Below are positions 16,615-24,641 of a stretch of DNA of 64,000 nt, piece after piece. Every line of letters starts with the position of its first letter. Position 1 is the stretch's first letter. The translations under genes were made by a program, and so were the position numbers. The stretch comes from Psychroserpens sp. SPM9 (lineage in GTDB: Bacteria > Bacteroidota > Bacteroidia > Flavobacteriales > Flavobacteriaceae): positions 620,001 through 684,000 of the forward strand of contig NZ_JANZNR010000001.1 of NCBI RefSeq assembly GCF_025153525.1, written 5' to 3'. The notes below the pieces were generated by a model. That model saw only the letters and a list, made by a program, of their open reading frames with translations, had not been told where the DNA came from and did not search any database.

Positions 16615-18261
16615 TCAGCTCAGATTCTTGTAGTATTTAAGAAGGTTTTGGGTGGAATCGTCATGATTGTTGATAACATTGTCGTTTTTTAATTCTTCTA
16701 AAATAGAATTCGCCAATTGTTTTCCCAATTCGACTCCAAACTGGTCATAACTGAAGATATTCCAGATGATGCCTTGAACAAAAATTTTATGCTCATACAT
16801 CGCAATAAGTTTTCCTAGACTTTCTGGCGTTAGTTTTTTAATTAAAATTGTTGTCGTTGGCTTATTCCCTTCAAAGACTTTAAAAGGTGCAATTAGATTG
16901 ATATCGGCTTCAGAAAGTCCTTGGTCTTGCAATTCTTTGGTTGCTACTTCTAAAGATTTTCCATTCATCAAAGCTTCAGTTTGTGCAAAAAAGTTAGACA
17001 TGAGTTTATCCTGATGGTCTTGGTTACCATGAAGCGGTTTCGCAAAGCCAATAAAATCAGCAGGAATAAGTTTAGTTCCTTGGTGAATTAACTGAAAAAA
17101 GGCATGCTGCGAATTGGTTCCAGGTTCGCCCCAAATAATTGTTCCGGTTTGATAATCAATTGTGTCGCCATTTCGATCAACACTCTTTCCGTTGCTTTCC
17201 ATAATGCCCTGCTGCAGGTAGGTTGCAAACTGATTTAAATATTGAGAATATGGAATAATTGCTTCTGTTTCAGCATTAAAAAAGTTGTTATACCACACAC
17301 TTAAAAGTGCTGTAATCACTGGTATATTTTTATCAAAGTCTTCTGTTTTGAAATGCTTATCCATTTGATGAGCACCTGAGAGCAACTTATCAAAATTATC
17401 GAAACCTACGGCCAGACTGATTGTTAAACCTACAGCGCTCCAGAGTGAAAATCGGCCACCTACCCAATTCCACATGGGGAAAATATTAGTTTCGTCAATA
17501 CCAAACTCTTTTACTTTTTCAATATTAGTAGACACTGCAACGAAATGTTTTGAAACGGCTTCTTTAGGTGCACTGTTTAAAAACCAATCCCTTAAGGTAT
17601 TAGCATTTGATAAGGTTTCTTGAGTTGTAAACGTTTTAGAAACGACTACAAACAGGGTTGTTTCAGGGTTTAACTTTTTAATCACCTCATTAACATGATC
17701 ACCATCTACGTTACTTACAAAATGTGTATTTAAATGATTTTTGTAATACATTAAAGAGTCTACAACCATTGCCGGACCTAAATCTGAGCCACCAATACCA
17801 ATGTTTACAATATCTGTAAATGGTTTATTTGTATAACTTTTTAAGTCACCATTAATTACTTGATCTGCAAAGGATTTAATTTTATGCTTGACTTCAAAAA
17901 TTTCGGGCATTACATTTTCTCCATCCACAAGTATCTGAGCATTTTCAGGGCTTCTAAGCGCTGTATGTAATACTTCTCTGCCTTCGGTCTTATTGATGAC
18001 ATCGCCTTCAAAATATTTACCTATAGCATCTTTTAAATCAACCTCTTGAGCTAAGTCTAAAAGCAAGTCAATCGTTTCTTTAGATATACGGTTTTTAGAA
18101 TAGTCTACATAAAAATCATCCCATACAAGCGTCATGTCATTTGCTCTGTTTGTATGTTGTGCAAAAAACTCCTTTAGATGCTTATGTTCTATAGATTCAA
18201 AATGTGTTTGTAATTTTTGCCAAGCGGCAGTTGTTGTTGGGTTGATTGTTTTTAGTGCCAT
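16615..18261 (-). CDS. pgi: Glucose-6-phosphate isomerase
   Basis: 548 residues, the long bacterial/eukaryotic form. Signatures: [14 protein letters not shown] (sugar-phosphate loop), [41 protein letters not shown] (containing the catalytic Glu) and [20 protein letters not shown] (catalytic His). It interconverts glucose-6-P and fructose-6-P, and so also supplies the substrate for glmS further along this window. Its ATG shares one base with the stop of the upstream M23 peptidase gene, so translation is probably coupled. It is the last gene of the minus-strand set that starts at 21280. Confidence 0.97.
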   Translation of the reverse strand: MALKTINPTTTAAWQKLQTHFESIEHKHLKEFFAQHTNRANDMTLVWDDFYVDYSKNRISKETIDLLLDLAQEVDLKDAIGKYFEGDVINKTEGREVLHTALRSPENAQILVDGENVMPEIFEVKHKIKSFADQVINGDLKSYTNKPFTDIVNIGIGGSDLGPAMVVDSLMYYKNHLNTHFVSNVDGDHVNEVIKKLNPETTLFVVVSKTFTTQETLSNANTLRDWFLNSAPKEAVSKHFVAVSTNIEKVKEFGIDETNIFPMWNWVGGRFSLWSAVGLTISLAVGFDNFDKLLSGAHQMDKHFKTEDFDKNIPVITALLSVWYNNFFNAETEAIIPYSQYLNQFATYLQQGIMESNGKSVDRNGDTIDYQTGTIIWGEPGTNSQHAFFQLIHQGTKLIPADFIGFAKPLHGNQDHQDKLMSNFFAQTEALMNGKSLEVATKELQDQGLSEADINLIAPFKVFEGNKPTTTILIKKLTPESLGKLIAMYEHKIFVQGIIWNIFSYDQFGVELGKQLANSILEELKNDNVINNHDDSTQNLLKYYKNLS

Positions 18262-19550
18262 TATTGTATTTTGGACGTTAACGTTTCCTCTTCTGTTGGT
18301 AATTGAATTGCATTATCTTCAAATTGGATATTATCTAACTGCAATTTAAACGGTTTTATAAATTCGGTATAACTTGCTTTTAGTGAATCTGGAATCGATT
18401 CAGCAGCAGGTAATTTTTCTTTAAAAGGATCGACTTGCTTACCGTTTTTCCAAAAGCGATAGCAAACATGTGGCCCTCCCGTATTTCCGGTCATACCAAC
18501 CCATCCAATCACGTCACCTTGTTTTACAAAATCTCCTTTTTTGACATTTTGAGCTTTCATATGTAGGTACTGTGTACTGTAGGTGCCGTTATGTTTGATT
18601 TTTACATACTTACCGTTCCCACCTCGTCGCGTAGATTCTGTCACTGTTCCGTTAGCTGTTGCTAAAATTTCGGTACCTATTGGCGCTGCAAAATCGGTGC
18701 CTCTATGTGGTCTTAATTTATAACCATAGTATTTGATACGACGATTTAAATTGTAACGGGATGAGATTCGGCTAAACTGAACAGGTGCTTTTAAAAAAGT
18801 TCGTCTTAAACTTTTGGTGTTTTCATCAAAATAATCTGAAATATTTTTGGTGCTATCGACTTTAAAATTGAAGGCATAAAACGGTTCGTTTTTATGTTCA
18901 AAATAAGCTGCATCAATACTTTCGATTCCGGCATAAATACTATCTTCAATAAAACGTTGATTGTATACAATCTTAAAACGGTCACCTTTTTGAAGTCTGA
19001 AAAAATCGATAGTCCACGCATAAATATCAGACATATCGTTAATTAACTGATACGGTAATCCTTGAGACTCCATGGTTTCTGATAAGTTATTCAATACAAT
19101 CCCTGACGCTTCTTTTTGCACGATACTTATTGGCTTTTTGCCTTTATAAGCCTGAATAGAATCTGCCATTTTAATCACAACATAATCGATACTATTAGGT
19201 TGGTAAATAAAACATTCTGGTGTTTGAAGTGAGTCTTTTGCACATAATAAAGTATAAGGCTTACCTGCCTTTAGTTTCGTAATATCGAAACTGTCTTTTG
19301 TTTTTTCGGCAATATTGAAAATTTTCGGGTATCCTATATTGTTACGCTCTAATATTTCACCAAAACTATCACCAGCTTTTATGGTGTCTCTTTTAACAAT
19401 ATAATCCTCTAGAACAAAGCCAAATTCGCGAACAGGTTCTGGTTCAACAAATGCTTGTACTGGTGGTAAATCTTGTTTTTTATCATCTTCTTTACATGCG
19501 ATAAAACCGATGCAAATAAAGAGTGCTATTACTAATTTTTTTGGTTGCAT
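18261..19550 (-). CDS. M23-family (LytM) murein endopeptidase lipoprotein
   Basis: 429 residues. The lipoprotein signal ends GFIAC (Cys about residue 19). Residues about 50-250 form an OapA/LysM-like regulatory part ([20 protein letters not shown]). The LytM catalytic domain (about 265-375) has [12 protein letters not shown] with the zinc ligands His and Asp, and [19 protein letters not shown]. The usual HxH motif reads GPHVCYRF, so Cys replaces the second His, normally a zinc ligand. Cys can bind zinc, and I believe this variant is common in Bacteroidota. It probably cleaves peptidoglycan cross-links at the envelope. The gene overlaps pgi by one base and lies 12 bp after the TDO gene. Confidence 0.9.
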   Translation of the reverse strand: MQPKKLVIALFICIGFIACKEDDKKQDLPPVQAFVEPEPVREFGFVLEDYIVKRDTIKAGDSFGEILERNNIGYPKIFNIAEKTKDSFDITKLKAGKPYTLLCAKDSLQTPECFIYQPNSIDYVVIKMADSIQAYKGKKPISIVQKEASGIVLNNLSETMESQGLPYQLINDMSDIYAWTIDFFRLQKGDRFKIVYNQRFIEDSIYAGIESIDAAYFEHKNEPFYAFNFKVDSTKNISDYFDENTKSLRRTFLKAPVQFSRISSRYNLNRRIKYYGYKLRPHRGTDFAAPIGTEILATANGTVTESTRRGGNGKYVKIKHNGTYSTQYLHMKAQNVKKGDFVKQGDVIGWVGMTGNTGGPHVCYRFWKNGKQVDPFKEKLPAAESIPDSLKASYTEFIKPFKLQLDNIQFEDNAIQLPTEEETLTSKIQ

Positions 19551-19562
19551 TAAAATTTTAAA

Positions 19563-20495
19563 TTATACGTTTTCTCCCCAATTTTCTAATTCTTTTTCAC
19601 TCCAAAGTTCTGGAAAAAATATGCGTTTTTGATATTTAGGATGCATGTATTTTTTCCAATCGCTACCTCCTGTAGCTTCTCCATCACCTGTTCCACTTTC
19701 AATATAATGTCTCGCTGCATTATAATGCGCCATTACCCAAGTAATATTCACGGTATAATCAAAGTGCCTCATAGCTTTGACTAAGTCTTTATCTTGCTGG
19801 TCTTTCTTTGGTAATTCTTTAAATCGCGACCATAAATTTTTGGTATTATAGGTTTGCATAAAACGGATAAAATCACCTTTATAGCGTTTTTCAAAATTGA
19901 CTAAAAGCGTTGATTTTTTTCCGGTTTTATAATCTTTCCCTGCGGCTTGCCAATAAAGATGCTCAAAAGCGTGTTCAAACGGAGTATTTCTATCTATCGT
20001 TTTTCTAAATCTGTAATCTATGAGGTTGATGAGTTCTGTAGAAGCAAACTCAATCATTCTGTATTGCGCACTTTGAAATCCGCTAGCAGGTGTTAATGTG
20101 TACCTAAATTTCATGTACTGTTCTATTTCCATGCCTTCTCTCATAATATTAAATGAGGTGGTAAGCATATCAAAATAGCGGCTGACGCGCATGATTTTAT
20201 TCTCGAAAAATTCGACATTTAAATCCTCTTTTTCTGCAACTTGCTGAATTTCCCATAAAATCATTTTAAAAATAAGTTCATTGATTTGATGGTAAGCAAT
20301 AAAGACCATCTCATCGGGAAGTGTTGTACGTTGAATTTGAAGGTTCAAAAGTGCATCGGTTTGTATATAGTCCCAATAAGTAATAGGCTTGCTGTAAAGC
20401 AAGCCATATAAGTGGTCATCTGTATCTTGATCTATAGCTGTATACTTCTCTTGAAGTTGTTTTATAATAGTGTCAAAATTTTGTGCGTCATTCAT
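19563..20495 (-). CDS. kynA: Tryptophan 2,3-dioxygenase family protein
   Basis: 310 residues. Heme-dependent opening of the tryptophan indole ring to N-formylkynurenine, the first step of the kynurenine route. Motifs: YGLLYSKPITYWDYIQTDAL, FIAYHQINELIFKMILWE (active-site His and Glu), TPASGFQSAQYRMIE, and MAHYNAARHYIESGTGDGEA, which carries the proximal heme His and the GTG loop. The C-terminal tail is short but complete. No other kynurenine gene is in the window, but the neighbouring unit encodes tyrosine degradation, so an aromatic amino acid theme is visible. Only 5 bp separate it from the DUF3108 gene upstream. Confidence 0.9.
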   Translation of the reverse strand: MNDAQNFDTIIKQLQEKYTAIDQDTDDHLYGLLYSKPITYWDYIQTDALLNLQIQRTTLPDEMVFIAYHQINELIFKMILWEIQQVAEKEDLNVEFFENKIMRVSRYFDMLTTSFNIMREGMEIEQYMKFRYTLTPASGFQSAQYRMIEFASTELINLIDYRFRKTIDRNTPFEHAFEHLYWQAAGKDYKTGKKSTLLVNFEKRYKGDFIRFMQTYNTKNLWSRFKELPKKDQQDKDLVKAMRHFDYTVNITWVMAHYNAARHYIESGTGDGEATGGSDWKKYMHPKYQKRIFFPELWSEKELENWGENV

Positions 20496-20500
20496 GCGTA

Positions 20501-21280
20501 TTAATCAAATTGAATCTGAAAAGAGTGTTTAAGCCCTTTAAAGGCTTCTAAGTTAGCTTGTAATGAGCCAACGGCTAAATCGGCTTTAATTTTTAGTGGA
20601 ATTTTATTATCGTCTGCACTTACCCAAAGGGTTAAACTTTCTTGTTCTTTAAAGACACGTCCAGCCATAACATAAGGTCTAAACTTTAGAGTCTTGACTT
20701 TGCCAAATTCGGTATCTATGGTTTCACGCCCTAAAAACTTTAGTTTAAAGTTATAGTTTTCTTCGTCAAAGAACATATTGAGTGTGACTATTTCACCGAC
20801 TTTTATCTTTTTGGTGTCGTAATTATTTCTAAGGTAATAAAAGGCAGAGACCATATCCTGAACATCCTTTTCTGTTGCAATGGTCTTTTTTGTTTTGTAT
20901 TTTTTATTTTCAACAAAAGCCTGTTGTTTTTCGTGATCAAAGTCGATTTCAATATCTTTAGTATGACCGCCTTCATTGATTTTTCTAATGAATTTATAGG
21001 GCATTCCTGTTTCCTTATCGATATAACTTTCATACCTGTCTTTCACCTTAAAAAACCATTTAATAGCTCCTGTTGTCCAGCCTTTACCAACAACGTGGTA
21101 TACAGGTCGGCCGTTTATGGTAGACTCTTTAACCTCGAGTGTTGCATTTCCTGCTTTGAGGAAATTACTGTAACTCATTTCAAATTTAAACCATTCCCCT
21201 CCTTGATACGCGCTTTTCTCTTGGGCCAACGAGATTTGCATGCAACATAGAACACCAACTATAAGTAGTAAATTTTTCAT
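20501..21280 (-). CDS. DUF3108 domain-containing periplasmic protein
   Basis: 259 residues with a signal peptide (MKNLLLIVGVLCCMQISLAQ). The remainder is one DUF3108 beta-sheet domain: GEWFKFEMSYSNFLKAGNAT, GKGWTTGAIKWFFKVKDRYE, QDMVSAFYYLRNNYD, ESLTLWVSADDNKIPLKIKA. Proteins of this family are exported or envelope-located with no settled function. It is first of four tightly packed genes (DUF3108, TDO, M23, pgi). A -7 box and a 9-bp stem-loop lie in its leader. Confidence 0.88.
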   Translation of the reverse strand: MKNLLLIVGVLCCMQISLAQEKSAYQGGEWFKFEMSYSNFLKAGNATLEVKESTINGRPVYHVVGKGWTTGAIKWFFKVKDRYESYIDKETGMPYKFIRKINEGGHTKDIEIDFDHEKQQAFVENKKYKTKKTIATEKDVQDMVSAFYYLRNNYDTKKIKVGEIVTLNMFFDEENYNFKLKFLGRETIDTEFGKVKTLKFRPYVMAGRVFKEQESLTLWVSADDNKIPLKIKADLAVGSLQANLEAFKGLKHSFQIQFD

Positions 21281-21295
21281 TGTTGTAATTATTAT

Positions 21296-21320
21296 AAATG
21301 AAACTTTTAGTGTTTCATTT
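21296..21320 (-). promoter_or_regulatory. Leader stem-loop before the DUF3108 operon
   Basis: AAATGAAAC (21296-21304) and GTTTCATTT (21312-21320) are a perfect 9-bp inverted repeat with a 7-nt spacer, 15 bp upstream of the start codon. It could be an operator, an attenuator or an RNA-stabilising hairpin; there is no T-run, so it is not a normal terminator. Confidence 0.5.
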
Positions 21321-21354
21321 TATTGTTCAATAAGGAGAATTACAATTACTATTC

Positions 21355-21362
21355 CAAAAATA
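21355..21362 (-). promoter_or_regulatory. -7 box of the DUF3108 operon promoter
   Basis: Minus-strand TATTTTTG fits TAnnTTTG. It would give a leader of about 70 nt that contains the stem-loop at 21296-21320. Confidence 0.45.
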
Positions 21363-21419
21363 TAAATTTTATTGAAATCATGGTGAATAAAGCTGTTAAG
21401 TTCTGTTAGAATTCAAAAA

Positions 21420-21446
21420 AAACTCCATCAAAATTAGATGGAGTTT
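21420..21446 (-). terminator. Intrinsic terminator after hpd
   Basis: AAACTCCATC and GATGGAGTTT form a perfect 10-bp stem with a 7-nt loop. On the minus strand the next bases are TTTTT. It ends the hmgA unit. Confidence 0.88.
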
Positions 21447-21467
21447 ATAATGCTTGAAATTAAAGAC

Positions 21468-22628
21468 TTACAATGTGCCGCGTTTGGCTTGTTCTCGTTC
21501 TATAGATTCAAACAACGCTTTAAAGTTACCAGCGCCAAACCCTTGAGCGCCCATTCGTTGAATGATCTCAAAAAACAAGGTAGGTCTATCTTCTACTGGC
21601 TTTGTAAATATTTGTAGCAGGTAACCTTCTTCGTCTGCATCGACAAGAATAGACAATTTTTGAAGTTCTTTTATATCTTCTTTCATCATATCCATATGAA
21701 CGCCTAAACGTCTTGGAATATCGTCATAATAGGCTTGCGGTGGTGGTGGTAAAAACTCAACACCACGTGCTTTGAGTTGGTCTACTGTTTTTATAATATC
21801 ATCAGTAGCTACTGCGATATGTTGTACGCCAGAATCTTCATAAAAATCCAGATACTCTTCAATTTGTGATTTTTTAGCCGCTTTTGCAGGTTCGTTTATA
21901 GGAAACTTAATACGACCATTTCCATTACTCATTACCTTACTCATAAGTGCTGAATATTCGGTGTGAATTTGTTTATCATCAAAGGATAGAAAGTTCACAA
22001 ACCCCATGACATCTTCATACCACTTCACCCATGTATTCATTTGTCCCCAACCAACATTACCAACCATATGGTCTATATATTTTAATCCGACAGGTTCTGG
22101 GTTATAATCTGATTCCCATTTTTGAAATCCGGGCATAAACACACCTTTGTAGTTTTTACGTTCTACAAACATATGTACTGTTTCTCCGTAGGTATAGATT
22201 CCAGCTCTTACAACTTCTCCAAATTCATCGGTCTCCACCACAGGTTCCATATAAGACTTCGCTCCTCTTTTGGTCGTTTCTTCATACGATTTTCTAGCAT
22301 CATCAACCCAAAGTGCTACAACTTTTACACCATCACCATGCTTTACAATATGATCGTTTATTGGAGAACTACTGTTAAGTGGTGTTGTTAATACCAATCT
22401 AATTTTATCTTGCTTAAGCACATAACTAACTGAATCTTTAGATCCAGTTTCTAGACCTTTATAGGCGTAGGATTGAAATCCGAATGCCGTTTTATAGAAA
22501 TGAGCCGACTGTTTAGCGTTTCCGACATAAAATTCTACATAATCTGTCCCTAAAAGTGGTAAAAAATCTTGAGCATCTTCAAAGATTTTTTCCAATCCGT
22601 AATCGACACTTTTTACTTCTTTTGCCAT
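21468..22628 (-). CDS. hpd: 4-Hydroxyphenylpyruvate dioxygenase
   Basis: 386 residues, two vicinal-oxygen-chelate halves. It converts 4-hydroxyphenylpyruvate to homogentisate, using non-heme iron. The iron ligands are visible as the His in YIDHMVGNV, the His in SGVQHIAVATDD and the Glu in TLFFEIIQRMG. The C-terminal gate helix GFGAGNFKALFESIEREQ is present. The product is the substrate of HmgA, encoded two genes upstream in the same unit, so both steps of ring opening are co-expressed. Fumarylacetoacetase and maleylacetoacetate isomerase are not in the window. Confidence 0.97.
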   Translation of the reverse strand: MAKEVKSVDYGLEKIFEDAQDFLPLLGTDYVEFYVGNAKQSAHFYKTAFGFQSYAYKGLETGSKDSVSYVLKQDKIRLVLTTPLNSSSPINDHIVKHGDGVKVVALWVDDARKSYEETTKRGAKSYMEPVVETDEFGEVVRAGIYTYGETVHMFVERKNYKGVFMPGFQKWESDYNPEPVGLKYIDHMVGNVGWGQMNTWVKWYEDVMGFVNFLSFDDKQIHTEYSALMSKVMSNGNGRIKFPINEPAKAAKKSQIEEYLDFYEDSGVQHIAVATDDIIKTVDQLKARGVEFLPPPPQAYYDDIPRRLGVHMDMMKEDIKELQKLSILVDADEEGYLLQIFTKPVEDRPTLFFEIIQRMGAQGFGAGNFKALFESIEREQAKRGTL

Positions 22629-22694
22629 AATATTTCCTATTTTATTTTAACGTTCTTCCTTAGAAATGACACTTCCGAAGGAATTCTTTTAATA

Positions 22695-23192
22695 TTAATT
22701 TATACTGTCTAGAGGCGCTGTTTCTACCTCTATAATTTCGCCATCATCGATTCTGATAGAATCTATACTGATGGTATCATTCCCATATTCATAAGTTTCT
22801 TCATCATGATACAGGCTATCACTATCCCATTCATAGTGGTAATCATCTCCATTGCGCTGAATCTCATATACATCCTTAAACATTTGAGATGCCATAACAC
22901 CATAAAATGCAAAGTAAACGATATAACCAATAATCATTGCTGCTCCCAAAATTAAAGCGATAAGATTTAACACTTTAGCTGTACTCACATTACTTTTACT
23001 TTGAGGAGTATACACGTCGGGATTAGAATGGTATTCTCTCAAACTTTTATTACACATAACCAAGCCTATAATCCCCAAGACTAATGGCACAACGGCAAAA
23101 ATTCCGCAGCAACAACCTGCAAGAGCAATAACTAATCCGATAATTCCTAAAATCATTGCAGTAGGATCTGCAGGTAATTTATTGTATGACAT
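22695..23192 (-). CDS. CCC-motif membrane protein
   Basis: 165 residues. Two hydrophobic regions: residues about 11-46 with three consecutive cysteines (LAGCCCGIFAVVPLVLGIIG) and about 74-102 (LNLIALILGAAMIIGYIVYF). A strongly acidic tail follows (YEYGNDTISIDSIRIDDGEI). The DUF4190-like N-terminal layout with CCC is a recognisable Bacteroidota family of unknown function. It sits between hmgA (9 bp) and hpd (66 bp), so it is probably co-transcribed with the homogentisate genes, but a catabolic role is not implied by its sequence. Confidence 0.82.
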   Translation of the reverse strand: MSYNKLPADPTAMILGIIGLVIALAGCCCGIFAVVPLVLGIIGLVMCNKSLREYHSNPDVYTPQSKSNVSTAKVLNLIALILGAAMIIGYIVYFAFYGVMASQMFKDVYEIQRNGDDYHYEWDSDSLYHDEETYEYGNDTISIDSIRIDDGEIIEVETAPLDSIN

Positions 23193-23201
23193 ATGTTTTA
23201 T

Positions 23202-24362
23202 TTAATGTTCTAACCAAGATTTAAAATAATCTTCGTCTGCTATTTTAAGCGCTTCTTCAGTGACTTGTAAGGGTTTAAAAGTATCAACCATTACAGCCAA
23301 CTCATCGGTTTTTACTTTTCCAATGCTGCGTTCTGTTGCACCTGGATGCGGTCCATGCGGGATTCCTGCGGGATGCAGACTAATATGACCTGCATCGATA
23401 TCATTTCTGCTCATAAAATCACCATCAACATAGTATAGCACCTCATCACTATCTATGTTGCTATGGTTATAAGGTGCAGGAATGGCGTCTGGATGGTAAT
23501 CATATAATCGAGGCACAAAACTACACACAACAAATGCATCGGTCTCAAATGTTTGATGTACTGGTGGCGGTTGATGAACGCGTCCTGTGATAGGTTCAAA
23601 ATCATGAATTGAAAAAGCATAAGGATAATTGAAGCCGTCATACCCAACCACATCAAAAGGATGAGACGCGTAAACCATATCAAAGATATCGTTTTGCTTT
23701 TTGATTTTCATTAAAAACGCTCCGGATTCGTTATGAGTTTCCAACTCATAGGGTTGTCTTAAATCACGTTCACAAAACGGAGAATGTTCTAGTAATTGTC
23801 CGAACCAATTTCTGTAGCGTTTAGGCGTGTATATTGGTCGGCGAGACTCGACAATAAAAAGTCTATTGTCTTCGGTATCAAAATCTATTTTGTAGATAAT
23901 TCCTCGAGGAATAACGAGATAATCACCATATTTAAAATCTAAATTCCCTAGATGTGTTCTTAGTTTTCCTGAGCCCTTATGAATAAATAAAAGTTCGTCG
24001 GCATCAGCATTTTTATAAAAATAATCTGTTGTAGATTGCTTTGGAGCCGCTAAAATAATAGTACAATCGCTATTGGTGAGTATGGCTTTTCTACTTTCTA
24101 AATAATCGTCTTCTGGCTTTACTTTAAATCCATGTAATCGATAAGATTGAATATGATTTGCTTTAGCAATTTTTGGTGCAACGCTGTATTGTTTTTTAAT
24201 AGCTTTGACCTGTGTTGGTCGTTGTTCGTGATAACTATTGGTCGACATCCCATCAAAACCTATAGTTCCGAAGAGTTGTTCATAATATAAACTCCCATCG
24301 TCTTTACGAAATTGAGTGTGTCTTTTTTGTGGAATTTTTCCTAGTTTATGATAAAAAGGCAT
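23202..24362 (-). CDS. hmgA: Homogentisate 1,2-dioxygenase
   Basis: 386 residues. It opens homogentisate to maleylacetoacetate with non-heme iron in a cupin fold. Features: LHGFKVKPEDDYLESRKAIL, LLFIHKGSGKLRTHLGNLDF, NYPYAFSIHDFEPITGR, and the metal-site region FVPRLYDYHPDAIPAPYNHS followed by GHISLHPAGIPHGPHPGATE with the clustered His residues. It is slightly shorter than the roughly 430-residue proteobacterial enzyme; this compact form looks like a bacterial subgroup. It starts the hmgA-CCC-hpd unit, and an inverted repeat at 24391-24411 lies just upstream. Confidence 0.93.
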   Translation of the reverse strand: MPFYHKLGKIPQKRHTQFRKDDGSLYYEQLFGTIGFDGMSTNSYHEQRPTQVKAIKKQYSVAPKIAKANHIQSYRLHGFKVKPEDDYLESRKAILTNSDCTIILAAPKQSTTDYFYKNADADELLFIHKGSGKLRTHLGNLDFKYGDYLVIPRGIIYKIDFDTEDNRLFIVESRRPIYTPKRYRNWFGQLLEHSPFCERDLRQPYELETHNESGAFLMKIKKQNDIFDMVYASHPFDVVGYDGFNYPYAFSIHDFEPITGRVHQPPPVHQTFETDAFVVCSFVPRLYDYHPDAIPAPYNHSNIDSDEVLYYVDGDFMSRNDIDAGHISLHPAGIPHGPHPGATERSIGKVKTDELAVMVDTFKPLQVTEEALKIADEDYFKSWLEH

Positions 24363-24390
24363 CTTTTTTTAAGTTTAAAAATTGATTCGC

Positions 24391-24411
24391 TTATACGGTT
24401 AATACGTATAA
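24391..24411. promoter_or_regulatory. Inverted repeat upstream of hmgA, candidate operator
   Basis: TTATACG and CGTATAA are perfect 7-bp arms around a 7-nt spacer, 29 bp before the hmgA start. An imperfect -7 box (minus-strand TATCTTTA) lies just upstream of it. The rest of the 279-bp gap at 24363-24641 shows no gene or strong terminator; an imperfect hairpin near 24590-24620 may end the patatin unit. Confidence 0.45.
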
Positions 24412-24641
24412 AATAAGTGTGTTTTAAAGATACAAAAAATGCTTACTTATTCAGGATTTCTCTTGATAAGAAAATGGAGATGACTTAATAAATCTTTGAA
24501 GATGAGATTTGACATGTTTCAAATATCGGGAAAATTTAGATTATGACAACTACAATGATTATAAATTAATAAACAGAGAAATTCAACAATTGGTTGCTTT
24601 CACTGTTTTTTTTGAAACAATCAACAATTAAATTCAGACTT

